64,000 nucleotides of DNA from Clostridium sp. DSM 17811 (GTDB taxonomy: Bacteria; Bacillota; Clostridia; Clostridiales; Clostridiaceae), in the NCBI RefSeq assembly GCF_018861905.1, contig NZ_JAHLDU010000015.1:39078-103077 (forward strand). Reading direction: 5' to 3'. Numbering within the stretch: position 1 is the stretch's first letter; each line of letters opens with the position of its first letter. Shown here piece by piece: positions 45,248 through 56,088 of this stretch. The position numbers and the translations under genes were made by a program. A model generated the notes under the pieces. It made no database searches. It had not been told where the DNA came from and saw nothing but the letters and a program-made list of their open reading frames with translations.

Positions 45248-45326
45248 ATTATAGGGAAATGTATAATTATGGTATAAAAAATATAAATTTTATTGTCTCA
45301 TAAAAAATATACAATCATCTCACTTT

Positions 45327-45359
45327 ATGACAATTATTTCCATATGAATTTGTTATAAT
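45327..45359 (+). promoter_or_regulatory. Spo0A-type spoIIE promoter with 21-bp spacer
   Basis: ATGACA (45327-45332), 21 bp, TATAAT (45354-45359). The long spacer is the hallmark of the Spo0A-activated sigma-A promoters spoIIE and spoIIG in B. subtilis. TTATGACAA at the -35 resembles an inverted 0A box, and TTGTCTCA at 45293-45300 is another partial match. Confidence 0.5.
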
Positions 45360-45394
45360 GAAGACCTAAATATTAAAGGTGGGTGATTTGTAAT

Positions 45395-47785
45395 ATGCAA
45401 TACGGAATTGATATATTTCCATATGAAAGAGTTAGAAAGGTAAAGGGCGAAATACAAAAGAAAAATGCAGTGAATATTAATTTAATCTTAAGAGGAATTC
45501 TTTATTTTACGATTGGATTATTAATAAGCAGAGTTATTCTTATTAATAATACAGCACCATTTGGAGTAGCTTTCTTAATAGCTATAATATTTGTTAATGA
45601 TGACAAAATTTCAATAATTACAGCAAGCGGTACATTTTTAGGATATATCACTTTATATAAAAATATAAATAATTTACCATCATATTTAGTAATAATAGTT
45701 ACTATAGCCCTTTTAAGCCACGTATTTAACAAAATGGAAGTTAAAACTAAAGCTTTAGCTAGTATGTTTGTTATTATTATGTTCGAATTGTTTATTTATA
45801 ATTTTTTTATAGTTAGGATAAGTCCTTTAATGGCGTTTCTAAATTCGTTTTTTCTGGTTTTATGTATCTTCCCTTTATATTTTATTCTTGATTATAGTCT
45901 TTTATGCTTTAAGGAGATTAAAACAAAACATATATTTTCAAATGAAGAAATAATAAGCATGTCAATTATAAGTTCATTAATTATAGCAGGTACCTGGGGT
46001 CTCAGTGTTTTCACTATATCAATCACCAATATTTTAGGTCTGACATTTGTTATAATGATAGCATACATTAATGGAAGTGGAGCAGGTGCTGCATCGGGAG
46101 TTGCTATGGGTATCATTGTAGGCATGTCATCGCCAAATATGATCGTGTTTATAGGGATGTATGGCATATGTGGTTTAATAACAGGAATTTTTAAAGAGAC
46201 TGGAAAAATTTTAAGTGTTATATCTTATGTAGTAGCTTTCTCAATAATAAAGATATATTGTAGTACTGGATCTACCTTTATACTATTTGAAGCGTTTGTG
46301 GCAGGGGTAATATTTCTACTAATACCACAAAACACTTACGATAAATTATCTATAGAGTTTAATTCGGATAAAAAAAAGCAAAGCATAGAGCAGGGTTATA
46401 TAAATAAAATTAAGGATACATTTGTAGGGCGGCTAAATAATTTTTCAGATGTACTTTCTAATATGTCTGATATAGTAAATAATTTAGTAGATAATGATAA
46501 GTTAGCTATGAAAGGTAAAAGTAGCGCGCTCGTTGAAAATCTTGCAGATAGGGTGTGTAGTAATTGTAATATGAAATCGATGTGCTGGAAAAGAGAATTA
46601 CATTATACATATGCAGCATTCGAAGAATTAATTCAGAATTTTGAGAAAAAAAGTAATATTGTACCTAATGAAATTGAAAGAAAATGTATAAAGAGAACTG
46701 CCATACTTAAAAATGCAGAGGATATTGTTAATAAACACATTATAAATGAAATGTGGAGAACAAGACTTAGTGAGGGTAGGGAGCTTTTAGCAAATCAGAT
46801 TGGTAATATGGCAGATTCTGTAGGAGAAATTGTTGAAGACTTTAATTCGGAGATTCAAATAGATTCTGCTATGGAGAAACTTGTATGCAGAGCTTTAGAT
46901 AAAAATAGAATTAAGCATAATGATCTTATGTGTTTGAATGATAAGTTAGGAAGACTTAGTGTTAAATTATCACTTGATGCTTGTAGTGGAAGGCAAATGT
47001 GTGTTAAGGATTTATTACCTATTATAAATGGAGTTACAGGAAAATCTATGTGCGTTAGTGATGAGGGGTGCTGCATAGATTCAAAGACAAACATGTGTAA
47101 GGTAGATATTGAAGAAACACCTAAGTTTCATGTAGTATCAAGTGTGGCTAGGCAGTGTAAAGAAGGTGAAAAACAAAACGGAGATAGTTATAGCTTTGGT
47201 AAGCTTTCCGATGGAAGTTATATGTCAGTTATTAGTGATGGCATGGGATCGGGTCCCCAAGCAGGTAGAGAGAGCGAGGCTGCTGTTGAATTAATAGAAA
47301 AGTTTACATCGGCAGGATTTAGTAAAATTACGGCTATTAATACTGTAAATTCGATAATGACATTGAGATTTTCTGAAGAAGAAAAATTTTCGACAATTGA
47401 TTTAAGTAGTATAGATTTATATACTGGCAAAATTGATTTCTTAAAAGTAGGAGCAGTTGCAACATTTTTAAAATCTGGTGATAGTTTAGAAATCATAAAA
47501 TCTAAATCGCTTCCTATTGGTGTTTTAGATAAGGCGGATATAGACATTCAACAAATGAAGCTAAAAAATGGGGATGTTATAGTTATGATAAGTGATGGAG
47601 TATTAGATTATAATGATGAAAATGTAGGTAGAGTAGATTGGGTAGTTGATTATTTGGGTAAAAACAACTGTAATAATCCTAAGGATTTAGCTGAAGGTCT
47701 GCTCGCGCAGGCAAAAAAATTAAGCGGAAATAAGGTAAAGGATGATATGACTGTTCTAGTTTCAAAAATATATAGTTTATATTAG
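45395..47785 (+). CDS. spoIIE: Stage II sporulation protein E
   Basis: SpoIIE is a membrane phosphatase that dephosphorylates the anti-anti-sigma factor SpoIIAA in the forespore, activating sigma-F, and also acts at the polar septum. The 796 residues have about ten N-terminal membrane segments (to about residue 320) and a central oligomerisation/regulatory region with paired cysteines (CSNCNMKSMCW). The C-terminal PP2C domain shows VISDGMGSGPQAGRESEAAV (about 612-631) and MISDGVLDYND. ATG 45395 sits 11 bp from GGTGGG; GTG 45383 overlaps that site. A 21-bp-spacer promoter precedes it. Confidence 0.96.
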   Translation: MQYGIDIFPYERVRKVKGEIQKKNAVNINLILRGILYFTIGLLISRVILINNTAPFGVAFLIAIIFVNDDKISIITASGTFLGYITLYKNINNLPSYLVIIVTIALLSHVFNKMEVKTKALASMFVIIMFELFIYNFFIVRISPLMAFLNSFFLVLCIFPLYFILDYSLLCFKEIKTKHIFSNEEIISMSIISSLIIAGTWGLSVFTISITNILGLTFVIMIAYINGSGAGAASGVAMGIIVGMSSPNMIVFIGMYGICGLITGIFKETGKILSVISYVVAFSIIKIYCSTGSTFILFEAFVAGVIFLLIPQNTYDKLSIEFNSDKKKQSIEQGYINKIKDTFVGRLNNFSDVLSNMSDIVNNLVDNDKLAMKGKSSALVENLADRVCSNCNMKSMCWKRELHYTYAAFEELIQNFEKKSNIVPNEIERKCIKRTAILKNAEDIVNKHIINEMWRTRLSEGRELLANQIGNMADSVGEIVEDFNSEIQIDSAMEKLVCRALDKNRIKHNDLMCLNDKLGRLSVKLSLDACSGRQMCVKDLLPIINGVTGKSMCVSDEGCCIDSKTNMCKVDIEETPKFHVVSSVARQCKEGEKQNGDSYSFGKLSDGSYMSVISDGMGSGPQAGRESEAAVELIEKFTSAGFSKITAINTVNSIMTLRFSEEEKFSTIDLSSIDLYTGKIDFLKVGAVATFLKSGDSLEIIKSKSLPIGVLDKADIDIQQMKLKNGDVIVMISDGVLDYNDENVGRVDWVVDYLGKNNCNNPKDLAEGLLAQAKKLSGNKVKDDMTVLVSKIYSLY

Positions 47786-47999
47786 CATATACAAAATTTG
47801 AAAATGGAGAAAATAATTAAAGAAGGAAATAGTCTTCTTTAGATTCTTCATTTTTATCTTTTTAAAATGATGTTTAAAGAATGTTTAAAAAAATGGAGTA
47901 TATAAGTTACTATATTATATTGTAGTATGATATAGTAATATGGGAATAATATATACAATAGAGGTACAGCGTAGAATATTTCAAAAATAAATTTGGGAA

Positions 48000-49394
48000 G
48001 TGAAAGTTTTGTCAGAAAAGGTAATGAGTTTTATAAAAGAAAATTCAATGTTTGATGAAGGCGATAAAGTTATAGTTGCGGTTTCTGGTGGACCTGACTC
48101 AACATGTTTGCTTTATATTTTGAATGAACTAAAAGATAAGCTTGGAATTACACTTGTAGGTGCACATTTGAATCATTGTCTTCGCGGAGAAGAATCAGAT
48201 AAAGATGAAGAATATGCAAAAAAAACTTGTGAGAGTTTGAATATAGCTTTTTATAGCAATAAAGTGGATATACATAAAGTATCTAGGGAAAGAAACTTAT
48301 CTTGTGAAATGGCAGGAAGAGAAGTTAGATATAATTTTTTTGAGGAACTTATAATTAAATTAAATGCTAATAAGGTTGCACTAGCCCATAATGCAAATGA
48401 TCAAACAGAGACTATTTTAATGAGGATAATGAGAGGAACAGGCATTGAGGGAATGGTTGGCATTAAACCAGTTCGCGATGGAATATATGTAAGACCCATA
48501 CTTAAACTTAGTAGAAAAGAAATTGAAAAATACAATTCTATTAATAATATTAATCCTAGGATAGATAAATCAAATTTAGAAAATATTTATGCAAGAAACA
48601 AAGTTAGGCTTGAGCTTATTCCATATATGGAAGAAAATTTTAATAAAGATATAATTAAAACGTTAAATCGATTATCAAATATTGTGAAAAAAGATAATGA
48701 CTTTTTGAAAATTGTTTCTGAGAAAGAATATGAAAAACATTGTGAGATAAGTCAGCAAAGAGTTATAATAAATAAGAGTGCATTTAGTCTGCATGAAGCA
48801 ATTCTAAGTAGAATAATTAGAAGTGCTTTACTTGCTGTGAATCATAATTTATACAATTTTGAAGAAATTCATGTATTAAGTATTATAGAACTTCAAAAAC
48901 ATGATACAGGTAAAAACATAATGTTACCCAAAAACATAATAGTTGAGAATTCTTATGGAGATATACATATATATATGTATGTAAAAGAGATTGAAGCTAA
49001 TGATAATCAATATTACTTAAATATTAATGAGGAGAATATTATTCATTCTTTAAACAGGGTAGTTAAAATTGATGTTATACCCAAACTAAAATCTACTGAA
49101 TTTACAGGAACTGATTATATTAAATATTTCGATTATGATCAGATAAATGAGCCGATAATACTAAGACATAGAAAAGATGGGGATAAATTCATGCCACTTG
49201 GTATGAATGGTAATAAAAAAATAAAGGATTTGTTTATTGATTTAAAAATACCCAAGTCTAAAAGAAATGAAATACCTTTAATATGTTTTGGGGACGATAT
49301 AAGTTGGGTAGTTGGGTATAGGGTTAGTGAAAAATTCAAGGTGTCAAAGGATACTAAAAATATATTGCAGATTAGAATTGGAAGAGAGGAATAA
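48000..49394 (+). CDS. tilS: tRNA(Ile)-lysidine synthase
   Basis: TilS ligates lysine to cytidine 34 of the CAT-anticodon tRNA-Ile so it reads AUA. The 464 residues include the PP-loop ATPase motif VAVSGGPDSTCLLYIL (about 27-42), GAHLNHCLRGEESDKDEEY, and a C-terminal domain with LRHRKDGDKFMPLGMNGNKK. GTG 48000 and TTG 48009 are both possible starts; GGAAGTG is better spaced for TTG 48009, which would remove three residues. hpt follows after 2 bp, so they form an operon, as in B. subtilis. Confidence 0.95.
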   Translation: MKVLSEKVMSFIKENSMFDEGDKVIVAVSGGPDSTCLLYILNELKDKLGITLVGAHLNHCLRGEESDKDEEYAKKTCESLNIAFYSNKVDIHKVSRERNLSCEMAGREVRYNFFEELIIKLNANKVALAHNANDQTETILMRIMRGTGIEGMVGIKPVRDGIYVRPILKLSRKEIEKYNSINNINPRIDKSNLENIYARNKVRLELIPYMEENFNKDIIKTLNRLSNIVKKDNDFLKIVSEKEYEKHCEISQQRVIINKSAFSLHEAILSRIIRSALLAVNHNLYNFEEIHVLSIIELQKHDTGKNIMLPKNIIVENSYGDIHIYMYVKEIEANDNQYYLNINEENIIHSLNRVVKIDVIPKLKSTEFTGTDYIKYFDYDQINEPIILRHRKDGDKFMPLGMNGNKKIKDLFIDLKIPKSKRNEIPLICFGDDISWVVGYRVSEKFKVSKDTKNILQIRIGREE

Positions 49395-49396
49395 AA

Positions 49397-49933
49397 ATGA
49401 ATAACGATATTAAAGAGGTACTTTACAATGAAGATCAACTAAGGGATAAAATCAGGCAAATGGGTGAAAAGGTAAGTAAAGATTATTATGGTAAGGATCT
49501 TATACTTATTGGTATTTTAAAGGGTTCAGTTATATTTATGTCAGATTTGTTAAAAGAAATTACAATTCCATGTAAAATGGATTTTATGGCAGTATCGAGT
49601 TACGGAAATTCAACTAAAACTTCAGGAGTTGTAAGAATTCTTAAGGATTTAGACTTTGAAATTCAAGGAAAAGACGTACTGATAGTAGAAGACATTATAG
49701 ATTCAGGTGTTACACTCAAATATCTAATGAAGTGTCTATCTGCAAGAAAACCAAGTAGCTTAGAAATTATATGTTTACTTAATAAACCAGAAAGAAGAAA
49801 GGTAGATATAGATGTTAAATATGTAGGGTTTGATGTACCGGACTTTTTCATTGTAGGGTTTGGTATGGACTATGCGGAAAGATATAGAAATTTACCGTAT
49901 ATAGGAATATTAAAAGATGAAATTTATAAATAA
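49397..49933 (+). CDS. hpt: Hypoxanthine phosphoribosyltransferase
   Basis: Hpt salvages hypoxanthine and guanine with PRPP to give IMP and GMP. The 178 residues show the PRPP loop VLIVEDIIDSGVTLKYL (about 95-111) and LIGILKGSVIFMSDLL. ATG 49397 follows AGAGAGGA and lies 2 bp after the tilS stop. The tilS-hpt-ftsH order is conserved in Firmicutes. In Bacillus the Hpt-TilS pair also regulates ftsH; that is not visible here. Confidence 0.96.
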   Translation: MNNDIKEVLYNEDQLRDKIRQMGEKVSKDYYGKDLILIGILKGSVIFMSDLLKEITIPCKMDFMAVSSYGNSTKTSGVVRILKDLDFEIQGKDVLIVEDIIDSGVTLKYLMKCLSARKPSSLEIICLLNKPERRKVDIDVKYVGFDVPDFFIVGFGMDYAERYRNLPYIGILKDEIYK

Positions 49934-50035
49934 GTGTGTATTATAATAATTACTTATTAATATATATATATTATTGTCAAGTGCTTTTTAATGTGATAAA
50001 ATTTCATAATAAATGAAAAGAGAGGGGGGGTTCTA

Positions 50036-51865
50036 ATGAAAAAGATTTCTAGTGCATCAGTTTGGCTCGTAGTATTTGTACTCGTGATTTTTGCAGCGGT
50101 GACCTTTAAAGATGCTGATAAAAAGGATACCACACTCAGTGTTGATAAATTCCAAGAACAGTGGATTAAGAAAGATATTAAAAGTGTTCAAGTAAGAGAA
50201 GATAAAACAATAACGGGAGAATTAGCTGACGGGACACAATACGAAACGATAGTTCCACTATCGAGATTAATGCAAGTTATGGATGAACATCCTAATGACA
50301 AAGTTACAGAAACATATATAAAACCAGCAAGCATGCCGATGTGGTTGCAAATAGTACCAACACTTCTTATTATTTTAATGCTAGTAGCATTTTGGTTTAT
50401 GTATATGCAACAATCGCAAGGCGGCGGTGGCGGCGGTAATAGAGGGGTAATGAATTTTGGTAAAAGTAGAGCCAAGATTGCCACGCCAGATAAGAAGAAA
50501 GTTACATTTGATGATGTCGCGGGTGAAGATGAAGAAAAGGACGAGCTTGCGGAAGTTGTAGATTTCTTAAAACAACCTAAAAGATACTTAGATGCAGGTG
50601 CAAGAATTCCTAAGGGAATATTACTTGTTGGTCCACCAGGTACAGGTAAGACTTTACTTGCAAGAGCTGTCTCAGGAGAAGCGGGAGTCCCATTTTATAG
50701 TATATCGGGCTCTGACTTTGTAGAAATGTTCGTCGGGGTTGGAGCTTCAAGAGTAAGAGATTTATTTGAGCAAGCCAAAAAAAGTGCTCCTTGTATAATA
50801 TTTATTGATGAGATTGATGCAGTAGGTAGACAAAGAGGTGCTGGTGTTGGTGGTGGTCATGATGAACGAGAACAAACTCTGAATCAGCTATTAGTTGAAA
50901 TGGATGGGTTTGGTGTTAATGAAGGTATAATCATGATAGCTGCGACCAATAGACCAGATATACTAGATCCGGCTCTTTTAAGACCGGGCAGATTTGACAG
51001 ACATATATTAGTAGGTGCACCTGATGTTAAGGGAAGAGAAGAGATTCTTAAAGTACATTCTAAAAATAAGCAATTAGCAGATGAGGTAAAGCTTGACGTA
51101 TTAGCTAAGAGAACACCAGGATTTACTGGTGCAGATCTAGAAAATCTAATGAATGAAGCTGCATTGCTTACTGTAAGAAAAAATAAACAGGTTATAGAAA
51201 TGGTAGAACTTGATGAAGCGGTAACTAGGGTTATTGCAGGACCTGAGAAAAAGAGTAGGGTCATTAGTGAAAAAGATAGGAAATTAACTGCATATCATGA
51301 AGCTGGGCATGCGGTGGTAATGAAGTATTCTCCATTATCAGATCCTATTCATCAAATAAGCATTATACCAAGAGGTATGGCAGGTGGATATACAATGCAT
51401 TTGCCTGAAGAAGATACATCTTATACTTCAAAGTTAAAGCTTAAAGATGAGATGGTTGGACTGCTTGGTGGTAGAGTTGCAGAAAAACTAATAATGAAAG
51501 ATATTAGCACTGGTGCTAAAAATGATATTGATAGAGCATCATCTATAGCAAGAAAAATGGTCATGGAGTATGGTATGAGTGACGAGCTTGGACCAATATC
51601 TTTTGGCAATGACCATAATGAAGTATTCCTCGGGAGAGATTTAGGTAAAAGTAGAAACTTTAGTGAACAAGTAGCTTTCCAAATAGATTCAGAAGTTAAA
51701 GATCTTATTGACGAAGCATATGCAAAAGCCGAAAAGATTCTTGATGAAAATATAGGTAAACTTCATGCAGTAGCTCAAGAATTACTTTTAAAAGAAAAAC
51801 TAGAGGGTGCTGAATTTGAGGCTATAATTGCTAGAACAGAATCAGCTGAAATAGAATTATCATAG
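50036..51865 (+). CDS. ftsH: ATP-dependent zinc metalloprotease FtsH
   Basis: FtsH is a hexameric membrane protease that unfolds and degrades membrane and regulatory proteins. The 609 residues have membrane segments at about 7-25 and 103-125, with an outside loop between. A Gly-rich turn (GGGGGGN) leads into the AAA domain with Walker A GPPGTGKT (about 200), [11 protein letters not shown] and [18 protein letters not shown]. The zinc site is His421-Glu422-x-x-His425 (HEAGH). ATG 50036 has GAGAGGGGGG. It follows the tilS-hpt pair with a 102-bp gap. Confidence 0.97.
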   Translation: MKKISSASVWLVVFVLVIFAAVTFKDADKKDTTLSVDKFQEQWIKKDIKSVQVREDKTITGELADGTQYETIVPLSRLMQVMDEHPNDKVTETYIKPASMPMWLQIVPTLLIILMLVAFWFMYMQQSQGGGGGGNRGVMNFGKSRAKIATPDKKKVTFDDVAGEDEEKDELAEVVDFLKQPKRYLDAGARIPKGILLVGPPGTGKTLLARAVSGEAGVPFYSISGSDFVEMFVGVGASRVRDLFEQAKKSAPCIIFIDEIDAVGRQRGAGVGGGHDEREQTLNQLLVEMDGFGVNEGIIMIAATNRPDILDPALLRPGRFDRHILVGAPDVKGREEILKVHSKNKQLADEVKLDVLAKRTPGFTGADLENLMNEAALLTVRKNKQVIEMVELDEAVTRVIAGPEKKSRVISEKDRKLTAYHEAGHAVVMKYSPLSDPIHQISIIPRGMAGGYTMHLPEEDTSYTSKLKLKDEMVGLLGGRVAEKLIMKDISTGAKNDIDRASSIARKMVMEYGMSDELGPISFGNDHNEVFLGRDLGKSRNFSEQVAFQIDSEVKDLIDEAYAKAEKILDENIGKLHAVAQELLLKEKLEGAEFEAIIARTESAEIELS

Positions 51866-51876
51866 ATTATTGAGGT

Positions 51877-51915
51877 TAAAAGACATACAGAAATTACTGT
51901 ATGTCTTTTTTTAGC
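51877..51915 (+). terminator. Intrinsic terminator after ftsH
   Basis: The stem AAAAGACATACAG / CTGTATGTCTTTT around AAATTA is followed by T-rich sequence. Confidence 0.95.
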
Positions 51916-52205
51916 CTAAAAATAAACTAAATAATATCTTATCATAAGAATCTTCTGAAGATTTACTTAACTCCTATTTAAACATTTGATATAAATTGTG
52001 ATATAATATAAAAGATTGATTCTATAAGGGAATAAACAGAAATGGATTTTAATAATTAATCCAATTAAGTAAATTTAAAAGTATATATATGTACCACAAG
52101 AGATGATTTAACAAGATAATAATAAAATCATATTTAGAACTATAACAGGAATAATTTCTATAAAGGAATGCTTTCTGTTTAATTTATATATAAGGGGTGA
52201 AGCAT
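51916..52205. other. Long leader region upstream of fhs, no gene seen
   Basis: After the ftsH terminator this AT-rich stretch has an extended -10 (TGTGATATAAT, about 51997-52007), which would leave a leader of about 190 nt before fhs. I looked for a tetrahydrofolate riboswitch and did not find its conserved core. No ORF with a ribosome binding site is present. Confidence 0.5.
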
Positions 52206-53876
52206 ATGAAAAGTGATATAGAAATTGCACAAAGTGCTAAGATGTTACATATAAGTACAGTTGCGCAGAAGATGGGATTAGGTGAGGATGATATTGATTT
52301 ATATGGAAAATATAAAGCAAAGATTTCACTTGACGTACTAAGAAGAAATGAAAATAGAAAAGATGGGAAGTTAATATTAGTTACAGCTATTAATCCTACT
52401 CCAGCAGGGGAAGGTAAGTCTACTGTTACAATAGGACTTGCTGAGGCATTATGCAAACAAGGTAAAAATGCAGTGATAGCATTAAGAGAACCATCACTTG
52501 GGCCAGTATTCGGTATTAAAGGTGGAGCTGCTGGCGGTGGATATGCGCAAGTGGTACCAATGGAGGATATAAATTTGCATTTTACAGGTGATATGTATGC
52601 TATAACTGCCGCTAACAATTTATTATCAGCAGCTATAGACAATCATATTCAGCAAGGTAACGTGCTTGGAATTGATAGTAGAAAGATTATATTTAAAAGA
52701 GTTATGGATATGAATGATAGAGCTTTAAGACATATTATTGTTGGAATTGGTGGTAAGCCTAATGGATTTACTCGTGAAGATGGGTTTATGATAACTGTCG
52801 CGTCTGAAATAATGGCTATTTTATGTTTGGCGAGTAACCTTATGGACTTAAAAGAAAGAATGGGTAGGATTTTGGTTGCATATGACCTAGGAGGTAACCC
52901 AATTTATTGTAAAGATTTAGCTGTGAATGGTGCGATGGCGCTACTTATGAAGGATGCTATAAAACCAAATCTAGTTCAGACATTAGGAAATACTCCAGCC
53001 ATAATACACGGCGGACCTTTTGCTAATATCGCTCATGGCTGCAATAGTCTACTAGCAACGAAAATGGCTTTAAAGTTAGGAGATTACGTTGTAACTGAAG
53101 CTGGGTTTGGAGCGGATTTAGGTGCTGAAAAATTCTTTGATATTAAATGTAGATATGGTAAATTAAAACCAGATTGCGTGGTTCTTGTTGCTACAATAAG
53201 AGCACTAAAACATCATGGTGGAGTAAAAAAAGATAAATTAAACGAACCTAACGTGGAAGCACTTTCAAAAGGAATTGGAAACTTAGAAAAACAAATAGAA
53301 AATATTGAAAAATATGGAGTTCAGGTAGTGGTATCAATAAATAAATTTGTTACAGATACTGAAAAAGAAATCGAATGTATAAAAGAATTTTGCGTTAAAA
53401 AGGGTGTTAAAGTAGATTTGACCGAGGTTTGGGAAAAGGGTGCAGATGGAGGATTAGAACTTGCGAGTAAAGTAATAGACACTATTGAAAACAATAAAAG
53501 TGACTTTAAGGTTCTATATGATGTTAAACTGCCTATAAAAGAAAAAATAAGCATTATTGCCAAGGAAATATATGGAGCCGATGGCGTAGAATATAGTCCA
53601 TCTGCAAATAAGCAAATTGCTGAAATAGAAAAACTTGGGTTAGATAAAGTTCCTATATGCGTTGCTAAAACTCAAAACTCTTTGTCAGATAATCCAAAGC
53701 TTTTGGGAAGACCAACAAATTTTACAATAAATATAAAAGAAATTACTATATCTAATGGAGCTGGCTTCATTGTGGCCTTAACGGGAAATATAATGACAAT
53801 GCCAGGGCTTCCGAAGATTCCTGCGGCGAATAAGATGGATATTTTTGAAGATGGTACTATTACAGGTCTATTCTAA
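52206..53876 (+). CDS. fhs: Formate--tetrahydrofolate ligase
   Basis: Fhs makes 10-formyl-THF from formate, ATP and THF, feeding one-carbon units to purines and, in acetogens, the methyl branch of the Wood-Ljungdahl pathway. The 556 residues match. Seen are the P-loop [19 protein letters not shown] (about 63-81), [19 protein letters not shown] and [22 protein letters not shown] 52206 has AAGGGG upstream; the in-frame GTG 52197 overlaps it. It lies between ftsH and coaX, outside the B. subtilis order, with its own terminators around it. Confidence 0.97.
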   Translation: MKSDIEIAQSAKMLHISTVAQKMGLGEDDIDLYGKYKAKISLDVLRRNENRKDGKLILVTAINPTPAGEGKSTVTIGLAEALCKQGKNAVIALREPSLGPVFGIKGGAAGGGYAQVVPMEDINLHFTGDMYAITAANNLLSAAIDNHIQQGNVLGIDSRKIIFKRVMDMNDRALRHIIVGIGGKPNGFTREDGFMITVASEIMAILCLASNLMDLKERMGRILVAYDLGGNPIYCKDLAVNGAMALLMKDAIKPNLVQTLGNTPAIIHGGPFANIAHGCNSLLATKMALKLGDYVVTEAGFGADLGAEKFFDIKCRYGKLKPDCVVLVATIRALKHHGGVKKDKLNEPNVEALSKGIGNLEKQIENIEKYGVQVVVSINKFVTDTEKEIECIKEFCVKKGVKVDLTEVWEKGADGGLELASKVIDTIENNKSDFKVLYDVKLPIKEKISIIAKEIYGADGVEYSPSANKQIAEIEKLGLDKVPICVAKTQNSLSDNPKLLGRPTNFTINIKEITISNGAGFIVALTGNIMTMPGLPKIPAANKMDIFEDGTITGLF

Positions 53877-53904
53877 AAAAATTAATGGTATTGCTTTATT
53901 TTGA

Positions 53905-53945
53905 TAAGGATGTTATAGACTATATCTATAACATCCTTATTTTTG
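53905..53945 (+). terminator. Intrinsic terminator after fhs
   Basis: AAGGATGTTATAG pairs perfectly with CTATAACATCCTT; ATTTTTG follows. Confidence 0.95.
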
Positions 53946-54125
53946 GGTAGCAATACATAGTATTAAAAATGCAAATAAATATATTTGATATAAAATTTAT
54001 TATAAATATTTAACTTGACAAATATATTCAAATTGTTAGAATTAGATTGATAAATTAGCAATGTTTTATATAGATGTTTTATTGTATTTGATATGCTATT
54101 ATTATGTTTTAACATAGGAAAATCA

Positions 54126-54152
54126 TAAAGCGACTTGTAAGTCGTTTTATAT
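54126..54152 (+). terminator. Small hairpin just before coaX
   Basis: AAAGCGACTT / AAGTCGTTTT around GT, followed by ATATT, lies 20 bp before the coaX start. Because it precedes the gene closely, it may be an attenuator-like leader element rather than a terminator of an upstream gene. Confidence 0.45.
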
Positions 54153-54171
54153 TATATAGGTGGTGTATAAA

Positions 54172-54951
54172 GTGATTTTAGTTTTAGACGTTGGAAATAC
54201 TAATACTGTATTAGGAGTTTTTAAGGAAAAGGAATTACTTGTGGAGTGGAGACTTTCTACTGATGCAAAAAGAACTGCTGACGAATATGGGATTCAAGTA
54301 ATGCAATTATTTCATCAGAGAAACATAAAGGTAGAACACATTAAAGGAGTAATAATTTCCTCTGTTGTTCCCAATATTATGTATTCGCTAGAACATATGA
54401 TAAGAAAATATTTTGATTTAATACCTATGATAGTTGGACCAGGTATAAAGACTGGTATAAATGTAAAATACGATAATCCTAAAGAAGTAGGTGCAGATAG
54501 GATTGTTAACGCTGTGTCTGCTCATGCAATTTATAAAAGATCATTAATTTTAATTGATTTTGGCACTGCTACAACCTTTTGTGCTATAAGTGAAGATGCT
54601 AATTATTTAGGTGGAACAATATGCCCTGGTATCAAAATAGCTTCAGAAGCTTTGTTTGAGAGAGCTGCAAAGTTACCGAGGGTGGAACTTATAAAACCAG
54701 ATACAGTTATATGTAAAAATACTGTTGCAAGTATGCAGTCGGGGATAATATATGGATATATTGGACAGGTAGAGTATATTGTTAGTAAAATGAAAAGTGA
54801 AATGATTAATATGGGAGAAGAAGAACCTTTTGTAGTTGCAACAGGAGGGCTTTCAAACTTAATAACCAAAAACTCTTCGGCTATTGATGAGTTCCATCCC
54901 AATCTCACATTAGAAGGGCTTAGAATGATTTATGAGAAAAATAGGGAATAG
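54172..54951 (+). CDS. coaX: Type III pantothenate kinase
   Basis: CoaX phosphorylates pantothenate, the first step of coenzyme A synthesis. Its 259 residues show the ASKHA-fold phosphate motif [15 protein letters not shown] (residues 3-17), [15 protein letters not shown] and [13 protein letters not shown] chose GTG 54172 (giving [11 protein letters not shown]) because TAGGTGGTG lies correctly upstream; earlier GTGs overlap that site. It follows ftsH's region as in B. subtilis, with fhs inserted. dusB follows after 57 bp, containing a small hairpin. Confidence 0.95.
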   Translation: MILVLDVGNTNTVLGVFKEKELLVEWRLSTDAKRTADEYGIQVMQLFHQRNIKVEHIKGVIISSVVPNIMYSLEHMIRKYFDLIPMIVGPGIKTGINVKYDNPKEVGADRIVNAVSAHAIYKRSLILIDFGTATTFCAISEDANYLGGTICPGIKIASEALFERAAKLPRVELIKPDTVICKNTVASMQSGIIYGYIGQVEYIVSKMKSEMINMGEEEPFVVATGGLSNLITKNSSAIDEFHPNLTLEGLRMIYEKNRE

Positions 54952-55008
54952 GGGCTTTAATGACATTTCAGAAGTCATTAATATTACAGCGACCAAGGAG
55001 ATGATTTA

Positions 55009-55980
55009 ATGAAAATATCAAATATCGAATTTAAAAGTGATGTTTTTTTAGCTCCTATGGCAGGAATCACAGATATTGCATTTAGAGGGTTATGCAAAGA
55101 ACTAGGTTGTGGCCTTTTGTATTCTGAGATGGTAAGTGCTAAAGGAATGTATTATGGTAGTAGTAATACGCAGTCGCTTATGCGAATATCGAGCGAGGAG
55201 AAACCTGTAGCTATTCAGATATTTGGAAATGATCCTAAGATTATGGCTAGTGCTTGTGAAATTTTCAATACAAGGGATGATATATGTATTGTAGATGTAA
55301 ATATGGGGTGCCCGGTACATAAAATAGTGAAAAATGGTGAGGGATCTGCTTTAATGAAAAATCCTAAACTTGCAGCTCAAATAATAAAAGAAATGAAGAA
55401 GGTTTCTACAAAGCCTGTTACAGTCAAATTTAGAAAAGGTTTTGATTCAGATAGTATTAATGCTGTAGAATTTGCTAAATACATGGAAGATGCCGGTATA
55501 GATGCCATTGCGGTTCACGGCAGGACTCGCGAACAAATGTATGAGGGCAAAGCTGATTGGAATATTATAAGGGCTGTAAAAGAAAGCGTTAAAGTACCCG
55601 TGATAGGTAATGGTGATATATTTTCTGTAGAGGATGCTATTCGGATAAAAGAAATTACTGGTTGCGATGCTATAATGATTGCAAGAGGGGCCATGGGTAA
55701 TCCATGGATTTTTAGAGAAGTTATGCAGGCAATAAATAAAGAAGAGGTCATATACCCTACGCAGGATGAGAAAATAGATATGTGTATAAGGCATTTGGAT
55801 TTAGCTGTAAAATATTATGAAGAAATTAAGGCAGTTAGAGAAATGAGAAAACACACAGCTTGGTATATTAAAGGCCTTACCAATTGCACAGAAATTAAGA
55901 ATAAAATTAACACTAAAAAAAATTATGGTGAAGTTAAGCAATTGCTTTTAGAGTACAAAGAGTTTTTGAAGACTGTTTAA
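55009..55980 (+). CDS. dusB: tRNA-dihydrouridine synthase B
   Basis: Dus reduces uridines in the tRNA D-loop to dihydrouridine with FMN and NADPH. The 323 residues show [16 protein letters not shown] (FMN site), [20 protein letters not shown] with the catalytic Cys at about residue 103, and [33 protein letters not shown]. It belongs to the DusB branch, usual in Firmicutes. ATG 55009 has AAGGAGATGA. It is downstream of coaX and probably on its transcript. Confidence 0.94.
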   Translation: MKISNIEFKSDVFLAPMAGITDIAFRGLCKELGCGLLYSEMVSAKGMYYGSSNTQSLMRISSEEKPVAIQIFGNDPKIMASACEIFNTRDDICIVDVNMGCPVHKIVKNGEGSALMKNPKLAAQIIKEMKKVSTKPVTVKFRKGFDSDSINAVEFAKYMEDAGIDAIAVHGRTREQMYEGKADWNIIRAVKESVKVPVIGNGDIFSVEDAIRIKEITGCDAIMIARGAMGNPWIFREVMQAINKEEVIYPTQDEKIDMCIRHLDLAVKYYEEIKAVREMRKHTAWYIKGLTNCTEIKNKINTKKNYGEVKQLLLEYKEFLKTV

Positions 55981-56088
55981 AAGTTTTTAAAAGTTTGAGC
56001 AAGGACTATAAATATATAGTTAAAACATGAATTTATAGAATTAACACTGAATAAGATAGTAATACATTAATTTATAAGGTGTGTATGG

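Noticed and set aside
51916..52205. Possible tetrahydrofolate or other riboswitch before fhs
   Set aside because: The conserved core of the known THF riboswitch was not found; only an extended -10 and AT-rich leader are present.
54001..54050. TTGACA at 54015-54020 as a coaX promoter
   Set aside because: No acceptable -10 hexamer at 16-19 bp.
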